Source of the DNA: Lepidodermella squamata
Lineage: Eukaryota; Gastrotricha
DNA: 64,000 bases
NCBI GenBank assembly: GCA_047495785.1
Contig: JBLDXI010000021.1
Span: 1,302,001-1,366,000 of the forward strand
Direction: 5' to 3'
The stretch's first letter is position 1; the number at the start of each line of letters is the position of its first letter. The notes beneath the pieces are model-generated. The model was not told the DNA's origin, ran no database searches, and saw only the letters and a list, made by a program, of their open reading frames with translations. Position numbers and translations under genes: made by a program. Shown here one piece after another: positions 56,182-64,000 of this stretch.

Positions 56182-59100
56182 CTAGTTGGAAGATTCATCG
56201 TGGTCAAACTCGCCCAGGGCCTCGGCCGGTCGAATCCGCGGCTTTCGAGCAGGCGGCATAGGCGGCAGGCGAACCGACGGTTGTTGCCCGTTCTGAGGCG
56301 CCTGGTAAATCGGCTTTTTCGTCGGCGGTTTCATGCGCCACTGAATGACAGGGCGGTTGCCGGTCAGGCGCGAGTATTTCGTCGAAGCAACGTAGCAAGA
56401 CTTGACCGTTAGAACGACAGCTTCCATCAGATTTCGAGCCGCCTGGATCAACGACGTCGCAGATTCGAGCGAGTGGTGAGCAGCCAACTCGCCGCTGATA
56501 TTTTCCACATCCGCCTTAACTTTACTGCAAATACTCAATTGATGGCAGTGAAGCGTGATTCGCTGTAAATACGCGAATAAATCTTTTTTCGTTATCGAAT
56601 CAGGGCACTGGTCGCCGACTGATGTCGCCAGCTTGTCTAGCCGCTGGCCCAAGTCCGAAATTCGACGCGCTGCTTGGATAACGTCCATTACAGTGCGAAG
56701 CGGGCCGCGATTTCTCGTGAAATCCGTCATCTCCATCATAATAGCACACATTTGCTTCGACAGCTGAATCAACTCGTTGCCCGCTTCGTCCCATTTGCCG
56801 ACCTCCTTGTTGAAGCGCATTCGTTCCTGCCGGAAATACTCGATTTGCTCGCGAATTTGTTCACGCTGCTCAGCCGACCACGCCATGACCATTTGCTCAC
56901 GCTCGGACGGACCCTGAGCCGAGGTGTCTCGGGCGGTTGATTCGCGAACTAAATCCTCCTGTTCGGCGGTAAAACGGCTCGACGCTCGACTCGACGATTG
57001 CGGGTTCAGTTGCGGTGCCGGGTCGAACATCATGTCAACCATCGATTCAGACGGCTGTAACTGCGGCGCCATTTGGCTGGTTAGCATCATATCTGGCGGT
57101 GGGCCTAGAATCCGGCAGGCATCGGCGGAGGCTTCGTACAACTGCCTCGCCGAGTCGACAACCGCATTTTCGTCCAGCTGGTCGAGTTGACCCGATGCCA
57201 GCGCTTTCATCGCAGCACTGGCGATTTGCAGGAAAGCAGGCAGGGCGACATCGTTAAGCTGGGCGGCCGATGCCCTGAGACGGTCGGCTAGCGGGTCGCC
57301 GGGTGGTAAGCTATCTGCGTAGGCGTTCAGCCGCTGGCAAAGGCGTAACACCCTGGCCCTGACCAGCGCAACGCTTTGCTCGAAAGCAGCCGCGTCGCCT
57401 TGTTGCAAGAAAGCAACGCATTTGTTCACGTCCTCCAAAACATGATCTTCGCAAATCGCGAAAAAATCGTCGACGGCCGTCAGCGCGTCAATGCCGCCCA
57501 TCAACACGAAAACCCCGTCCAGCCATGCGCCTTTAAATGTTTCAGCGCAGTCGATGGCTTGGTTCGACTGGGGCCGGTAGCCCAGCAGACGGGCGACCGG
57601 CGGCATCAGATGAGCGAGGTCGTAGATTTGGGCGACGGACATAGCGACAGCGCGGATGGTTCGGTCGTCCGACGAAATTGCGCAGGACATGCGCGATACA
57701 GCCAGCATTTGAGCTGCATGCTCTTTAAACATAGATGCGTAACGCTCGACTGCTGCCGTATCGCCTTGCTGGGCGGCTGACATAAGCGCTAACAAAGGAG
57801 CAGCTGGGTCGACAAAACAGTCAGAAACGTTATCAGTAACAGCTCGTCGAAGCTGGAAAAATGATCACTTAGTTTAAAGCCTCCTTAAAAAAATCATCAA
57901 ATTAACTTACATGAACCCGCAAATTGCTCATTTTCTGCAACAAATTGTCCATGCAACGAGGAATCGCATCGCTGGGACGTCCAGTAGCCACACTCACAGC
58001 GTATTCTCGTAAAATATCCTGTAACGCCTGGCGCATCATGTTACACTCGTTAACAATTTGCTGGCGATGTTCTTCGCGAGTGCAGTGTGAATCGGCGATA
58101 TGGGCAGCACCTGAAACAACTGACTCGAGTCGGGCCTCGAAAAACGGACGCATTCTAGCTTCGTCGTAAGTCAGTGGGTCGATGGTGATTTGTTGCAGAA
58201 ATTCGTCAACGTCGATTTCTAGATCGCCAACGCCGGCCGGCCCGCTTCGAAGTTGCGGCGCCAGGTTAGCCGGCCGTTGGGCGATTTTCCCGCTAGCCGC
58301 CAAAGCCATGCGAATTAACGCATCGTCTATCGCAGCTACAGCGGAATCTCTCGCTTCGGCTGATTCTCTCACGTCAGGATGACGGATATGCGCCTGTAAA
58401 TCACCCGCAACGTTATAAAAGTTTTTTAATCAGAATTTTTCTTTTACTTTTCCGGCTGCAAGCATCAACTCAATGCTCCGTTTCAAATCAAGTCGTGCTG
58501 CCGAAAGCTCGTCCTTACTTCTCACATCCATCAAGTCAGCAGTCCTAGCAGCCGCTAGTACGTCGGTGTGTTGCCATATGTTAGTCACATCAGCCACATT
58601 TTTGGCATATAGACCTTGGTTATCACCACTTGCCAACAGGTTGTGAATATGCTCGCGCAGCTTAATGAGCAATAAAATTGTTATCTTAAAGGCTAATTAG
58701 CATAATAAAACGACGTTAACGTACCACTTGGTGAATGTGCCCTAACTCAGCCAAGTCGAGGGAGTCGGCCGCAGCTAATAGGCGAGCAACGGCGAAAAGC
58801 AGTTGTCGGGCAGTAACGGAAACTGCAGTGCGTGATTCAGGCGAAAGAGGGTGGCTAATCGACAGTAAGAAAATTATATAGGTAGATATTTAATTATCAA
58901 GCGAAATTGCCTCTAACCTGCACATAAATTCAACTGATTGATGGAGACCAACGCCGGCCTCTCGAACGTTCTGAATAGCAGCGGTTAGTTCATTATGCAG
59001 CTCGTGGTTTGAAGCAAAAAGATGACTCTTCTCTTCGAAGCAATACTCCATTTGTCGAGCGAGATTATCCACAGATGAGTCTATCGCCTCGAGTGTGGTT

Positions 59101-59327
59101 TTAACCTTTTTCGAACAGCCCTTCTTCAGTTGCGATAGCGTTTCTGCATCTTTACATTGATCCAAAATCGTGACACTTTGTATAAGTGGCGAGAGGGCAT
59201 GCTCTGCGGTGAGAGTGACACAGTTTTTCAGCGCATCTGTAAATCTAGCACTTGATGATTTGAGCGGTTGCATCGGCAAAGGACGCCCATTGGTGCTCGC
59301 CCGCAGATTGCCGCGAGACTGCAGCAT
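56182..59327 (-). CDS. CTNNA: Alpha-catenin
   Basis: Exons 59327-58918, 58854-58725, 58660-58448, 58393-57911 and 57852-56182 join to 968 residues, slightly longer than typical alpha-catenins (about 900). Family wording is clear throughout: LSPLIQSVTIL near the N-terminus (beta-catenin-binding/dimerisation region), TIDPLTYDEARMRPFFEARL, VSGAAHIADSHCTREEHRQQ and NECNMMRQALQDIL, EDHVLEDVNKCVAFL (M region), MEMTDFTRNRGPLRTVMD, CPDSITKKDLFAYLQRI, LHCHQLSICSKVKADVEN and SYVASTKYSRL-like ending (actin-binding domain). It links cadherin-beta-catenin to actin at adherens junctions. The start at MLQSRG is the first Met in the exon; an upstream non-coding or coding exon is possible. Linkers are unusually Ala-, Ser- and Pro-rich. 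Confidence 0.93.
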
Positions 59328-59500
59328 AGCAGAAAACACACGGCAATTTAAAAATGGGCCTATTAAAAAAATACAAGTTGGATAATATGATGACGTAATC
59401 AATCGGTCGACTATGACGCTAATTCAATTTCTCGCAGCGTTGACAAGCAAATGCGTTAAATCGCAACAATCAGAGTGAAAGCCAGGAATATTATTTCGAT

Positions 59501-59970
59501 TTACTGCTTGAGAGCTTCAGCTAGATGCGATTTAAGACGATCGTGTAACTGGGGTATTTGGCTGATGTGTTTGCCAATGACATCGGCGGCACACTTTTCC
59601 AAGTCTTCGTGTGCTTTGTTCTTTGCCGCCGAGGAGCCTGAGGTCAAAGCGTCACGTAGACGATCTTGGCAATCCATGGCTCCGCGTTGCATTCGGTTTT
59701 GAAAGTTTTCTAATTCATGATGCAAGTATTCGTTGGATCTGGCAAGTGGTTGCTGGCATCTTTCGATGCAATCCTGTAGATGTTGAGCAGATAACTTGTC
59801 GTTCTCTGCACACTTGATACCACATTTGAAGAAAGTAACCTAAAGAACAAATTGCTAAACAATTAGTCCTATTTCACCATCCTAACCTGCATTTTACGAA
59901 TATATTGTCTATCAAGCGACTCCATCATTGACTCAACTTCACTCTGCATCTTGCGCTGTTGCTCTTCCAT
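59501..59970 (-). CDS. FAM136A: FAM136A-like mitochondrial protein
   Basis: Exons 59970-59887 and 59839-59501 join to 140 residues, the family length. The start MEEQQRKMQSEVESMMESLDR, then YIRKMQ, FKCGIKC (CX3C), LQDCIERCQQPLA (CX3C), LENFQNRMQRGAMDC and a C-terminal helix match FAM136A, a conserved small protein of the mitochondrial intermembrane space. The second twin-cysteine pair of vertebrate FAM136A is reduced here to single cysteines (AMDC and KCAAD). It lies 173 bases upstream of alpha-catenin on the same strand. Confidence 0.88.
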
Positions 59971-60696
59971 TATTTTCGATTAAGTACTTCGATCAAAAAT
60001 AAAGATTTTAAAACCTTAAACACAAAAGATAGCTGCAAGTACCATATACAGTATTCAGTATTCGATATTTGACCTCAAAGCTTGAAATAATAAACAGCTC
60101 AAAAGAGATGACATGTTTTGAAATTGACGGGTAATATTCATCATAAAAAGGAAGTCGGGTAAAGGGGATACCGGACAGCAGATGATCACGACGTCTTGGA
60201 ACTTACCTCAGAGTTCAGAGCATCTTGAATGTTGAATAAAGGTTGTGAAAAGATACTAACGCCGGCAAACTGTCTCTGCCATGAATGCCAGCAAGAAGAC
60301 AGATGACCCAAAGGAGACGTTCTGCAGCCGAAACTCGACGAGAAAACGTTTTTGCCGCAGAAAAACAAACTGTAAAAAAACGCGGTTTCTTTTTTATGAA
60401 CTAATTTATCACGATTCATTCATTCATCAAAAAAATTACTGCTTTTTTACAATAATCAACTTTTAACTTTTCAACCGGGAATTTCAAAAAGTGTTTGCAT
60501 TTTTTGGCATCCGTAATCTATTTTTCTAATTTATTTTTCTACTCCTTTGTGCCACTTGGCCCGTGTAAAACATCGCTACAGCGGTGACTCGGGTGCTAAA
60601 CTCTCACTCAAACTGATGCCCAAGCATATCGTCGGGCAACTGGCGATTGGGCTTATAAATCCATCCATCCATCCATTCTGGCTCGTCTGAGGTCAA
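59971..60696. other. 5' flank of FAM136A and of the ASH-domain gene
   Basis: Contains a (CCAT)n run at about 60660-60676. A stretch at about 60560-60655 reads open in one plus frame but could not be connected to the downstream coding blocks. Confidence 0.4.
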
Positions 60697-63600
60697 ATGT
60701 CAAATGTCAAGTCTCTGCATGGCTTGTTTCTTAGCCTTCTTGTCGGCAACGGGTTGCTCTGCCATGTAGAAGATGGCCCCAGGCTAAATTTCGCATGCTC
60801 GGCTAGGCTTGGCCAGTCGAGCTGCGAGTTGGTTGAGAAACGAATTTTATTCGGAGCCGTCCCTATTCATTTGGTATTTGGTCACGACTAAAAGAGCGGT
60901 CATTTACAACGGCGGCCCCCATCACGCCTATTTCTGGGTCGAGGAGCCTAATCCTTTGCCAGGCCTGACGATAACCCCAAATTACGGCGTTATTCCTGTA
61001 GGTGGCACTGCCGAGCTTCAAGTCACCGTCCAGCCTACTGGGCAAATGAAATTTGACACGAAAACGCTTATTTCCATCCGTGATCACCCAACTTTGGACC
61101 TGAGAATCGGCGGTAGCTCCGAACCGTCGTCAGTTGATATTGACCTTTCATCGTTCAAATTCGCTGGCGGAGTCCCACTTGGCACTTCAGCGACGCTACC
61201 GTTCGTTGTCTCGAACAAATGCACAGTTCGGTCGCAGGTCGTCTTCGATTTGTCTCGATACCGTGATTTTTCAATCAAAACGAAAGCTGAGCGCATCATA
61301 CCAGGTGAGTGATTTGACTCGAGTGCCTAATTTTTAAAACCTATCTGAAACCTTGGGGAAATAGATGCCGATTTCCGTGAGTTTATGTTCACACCTTGCT
61401 ATATCTTGCGTACTTATATAATCAATCAATTTTTACCCACCTATTTAAATCACGAATCTTCCCCTTATTAATTGCGCAGGAAATATTATTTACCTATTTC
61501 TGCTCAACATCCGAATTCGTCAATGTCGTCATGAATTAATTTCAAAATTGTACATTGTTGTCACGTAATTATCCTATTGTTTTCGGCGTAAATTTCAATT
61601 TTTTTTAAATTTCTCTTTATTTAAAAAACAGAGGAAAACACGTAAAATTCGCTAAACCCTGGCAAGTACATGTTGCTCCTGTCTGCAAATGAAAGTACCG
61701 AATGCACGCTGATTTTCACGCCAAGTGAAATCGCTAGTTACGATTTTGGGATTCCGGTCAGTGTCAACGAGACGATGTGTCGACTTCCCCTACCTACTCC
61801 TTTACCGAGGACACCCATCGCAGCTTCCCGGCGTCCATCGTCAATCGTTGTCGAACAAATTTTGACACCGAAGCCAGTTCCAGTCCGATTAACAACGCCT
61901 TGTCGGGTAAATTGCGAAATTATTCTGAAGAACTAGCCTCCTTATAGGTATATGTTTTTTTCAGCGAGTTACCGTCACTGCGATTCGTCAAACTTTGAAA
62001 TTATCTTCGACAACAATTGACTTTGTCCTACCTGTCGGTTACGAATTGAAACGTCGCGAATTCATGATTGAAGAGCGCAAAATGTTGACGATAACTAATG
62101 TTGGCCCAATTCCGTTAAGGTGGCGAATGGACCTGGCCGCGATTCCCGATACAGGGATATTCAAATTTTTCCGGAGTAACGGCGTTCCATTTTTGACGCT
62201 TGGCGATTCAGGGACAGGCTTCATTGAAGATTCGCTCGAACCACAACAATCTCAGGAAATTTTAATCATGTTCTGCCCTATTGCGGCAGGTGAATGAAAG
62301 TACGATGTCCCGATTTACCTTAATGAGCGAGAGCGACCCTGCCAGTCGTTGCATCTCCACGGCTGCGTTCGTCAGCCGAAATTGTCATTCGACCCTGAGG
62401 CTATCATCATGGCGCCGGTGCCGCTTCAAACGAGGGCCGAGGCGAAACTCCAGATTTTAGCTTATGACTACCAACAGCAGACACCAATTAATGTTGACGT
62501 GCCGACGATAGAAAGCGAGGCTGGGCCTGTTTCGCCGATTACTGTTTTCCCCTCTGGAAATGTGATACGGCCGACTGCTGTTGACTCGGACGATGGCTTT
62601 AATGAACCAACTTTGTTGTCGTTAATGATTCTCTTCCAACGCGACCGCCCGATAAGTTTCTCGACAAAATTGGCTGTTTATGACGCTGAAGGGCGCCGAT
62701 TTTCTCTGCCGATTCCCGCAACTGCTGACAACTTTTGGCGACCAACTACGCTTTCTTGGCTGCGAATCAAGAGGGAGCTAAAACTGTTTGCGAAGAAGGT
62801 ATTTTCTTTGAAAATTAAGGTTGAACAACTTTAACTTTGCTTTCCTTGCCAGGCATGCGGTTGAAAGGTACAAAATCTGCGAGCACTGAAACCGTCAACA
62901 TGGGAGAGGCGATAATCCTTCGAGTTCGTTCACACAACTCTCAAGAAGTCACAGACCATCGACCCCAGCGAAGTGCCGCGAGTAGCGGTGGCGACTACGG
63001 CACAGTCGGAGGTAGGATGAGGCCCCAAGCACTGGCCACAACTCCATCGGCTTTTGACGTTACCATGTCAAGCTACGAACCGTCGAACGACTCCTCGTCT
63101 GATTAGACGCGAGACGGGGCTGTCAATCGTAATTTAGCATCAATGCAGTCTGAAGTCCCACTGCTAACCCAGCCCGTGAGAGGGCTTTGGTCACGGCTGG
63201 TCAACTACGCCTTCAGCCCGACTGAGTACAAGCGCCGCTCAGCTACAAACACCCTGGAATCAGCGACAATCGCCGCTAATGCTCTAATTACCTTATTAGG
63301 CGATAAAGTCAGCTCATCTGAGCTGAATCAATTGCTGTCGACGGCGTCGCCAAATAAATTTCACGTCGATAAAACTGATTTGGAGCATTTCATCATACCT
63401 GATGATGTGCTGGTATGTACCAGGGCACCAGTTCGGGACGAAAACGAGTTCGATCCCCACCCATCTTGAACTTCCCATCACCTTCGTCGCCCAGACGCCC
63501 GGTGTTTACAATTGCGATATCTTGCTCGCCTCTTCCACCGACTACCGCCTACTACGCCTTTCTGTCTCCGTCACACCGCCTGGTCAACAGGCTGATATTT

Positions 63601-64000
63601 TGTTCCGAAGCTCCGTCGGCCAGGTTGTCAATCAGTTGATTCCGATATCGAACCCGACCAACTTCCCGTGGTCGCTCAGGGCCACGATTATCGGCGACGG
63701 CTTCAGCGCGCCGAGCCGTCTTCAAGTGCCGGCGCTTCAGGTTGCCAACTTCCCGCTGACTTTCCACCCGACTAAGCCGGGTGAAAGCGCCGGCGAACTG
63801 GGTTTGACTTCAGACGATACTTCGGTTAACGTCAGATTCTCATTCCTGGTTAACGGCGTTGGTGAAGACCCACCGGCTCGGGATGCTGTCGTCATAGATT
63901 GCCAAGCAAATCAAGTGTAAGTTGAAAAAAGTTAGAATCTGCATATCTTATTTTTTTATTTCAGGATTGAACATACGGTAATCGTGACGAATCCAACACC
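60697..64000 (+). pseudogene. CFAP47/HYDIN-like ASH-domain axonemal protein, apparently disabled; runs off the window
   Basis: Plus-strand blocks encode successive ASH/MSP-type beta domains: ILFGAVPIH, VIYNGGPHHAYF, GVIPVGGTAELQVTVQP, STECTLIFTPSEIASYDF, MLTITNVGPIPLRWRMD, YDVPIYLNER, LELPITFVAQTPGVYNCD and LIPISNPTNFPWSL. The wording resembles CFAP47, a central-apparatus protein of motile cilia and sperm flagella. Usable introns are 61305-61631, 61907-61964 and 63917-63964. However, the reading frame is broken at about 60870-60900 and 63430-63465. In-frame stops occur at 61643-61645 (TAA) and 62295-62297 (TGA), with a probable one at 63104-63106 (TAG). The domain text continues on both sides of each lesion. 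About 20 neighbouring genes show no such defects, so a pseudogene is more likely than poor sequence. Confidence 0.65.

Noticed and set aside
61643-63106. In-frame stop codons in the ASH-domain gene as evidence for codon reassignment or selenocysteine
   Set aside because: TAA, TGA and probably TAG all occur in frame, frameshifts accompany them, and neighbouring genes use the same triplets as normal stops.
63413-63494. An intron in the ASH-domain gene removing the frame switch near 63.45 kb
   Set aside because: A GT-AG pair exists, but it would remove LELPITFVAQ, which reads as part of the conserved beta domain.
1-64000. CRISPR arrays, bacterial operons or integrated viral genes
   Set aside because: No regularly spaced repeats, no ribosome-binding-site pattern, and no viral capsid or polymerase genes were seen; the only reverse transcriptases are LINE type.

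Overview
This window is nuclear DNA from a small-bodied animal. Almost every gene is broken by short introns (mostly about 45-60 bases) with GT-AG borders, and joining the pieces gives metazoan proteins: alpha-catenin, a two-Ig secreted protein, SLC5 and SLC7 transporters, StAR-type START proteins, an FG-nucleoporin tail, FAM136A, a polyprenyl diphosphate synthase and an ASH-domain axonemal protein. Compact genes, tandem paralogues and LINE-type retroelements fit a compact-genome invertebrate. A tardigrade or another small ecdysozoan is my guess; the sequence alone does not settle it. Exon borders below were worked out by hand from splice signals, frame continuity and comparison between paralogues.

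Layout. 1-0.7 kb: 3' end of a PDSS1-like synthase. 1.1-2.2 kb: an FG-nucleoporin C-terminal tail cut off by a 5'-truncated CR1/L2-like LINE. 2.9-19.2 kb: seven START-domain genes, all on the minus strand, interrupted by an inverted pair of tRNA-like SINEs (7.4-8.4 kb), a Jockey-like reverse transcriptase ORF (9.9-11.7 kb) and a near-perfect 183-bp-arm foldback repeat (15.6-16.0 kb). 19.2-22.4 kb: no clear gene. 22.4-25.1 kb: a type II membrane SGNH-hydrolase-like protein. 25.9-29.2 kb: two tandem calmodulin-like genes. 29.2-34.4 kb: gene-poor. 34.4-35.6 kb: a secreted two-Ig (zig/ImpL2-like) protein. 37.0-37.5 kb: a small one-pass membrane protein. 38.5-42.1 kb: three more START genes, plus strand. 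43.2-45.5 kb: an SLC5 symporter with an extra Ig-like ectodomain. 46.0-47.3 kb: two tandem rhodanese genes. 47.4-51.7 kb: a head-to-head pair of an unknown coiled-coil protein and a long ankyrin protein. 51.9-54.1 kb: a cationic amino acid transporter. 54.9-55.5 kb: an unknown protein made of two near-identical halves. 56.2-59.3 kb: alpha-catenin. 59.5-60.0 kb: FAM136A. 60.7-64 kb: a CFAP47/HYDIN-like ASH-domain gene that looks like a pseudogene.

The most striking theme is local expansion of a single-domain StAR/START lipid-transfer family: ten intact-looking paralogues in two clusters of opposite orientation. Eight begin with a 24-base exon coding eight residues and then use the same intron phases. 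Three share a conserved palindromic upstream element, which suggests duplication of whole promoter-gene units. Other unusual points are the Ig-SLC5 fusion, a 7-base microexon in the SLC7 gene, start codons split by an intron in both rhodanese genes, and several disabling lesions in the ASH-domain gene among otherwise intact neighbours.
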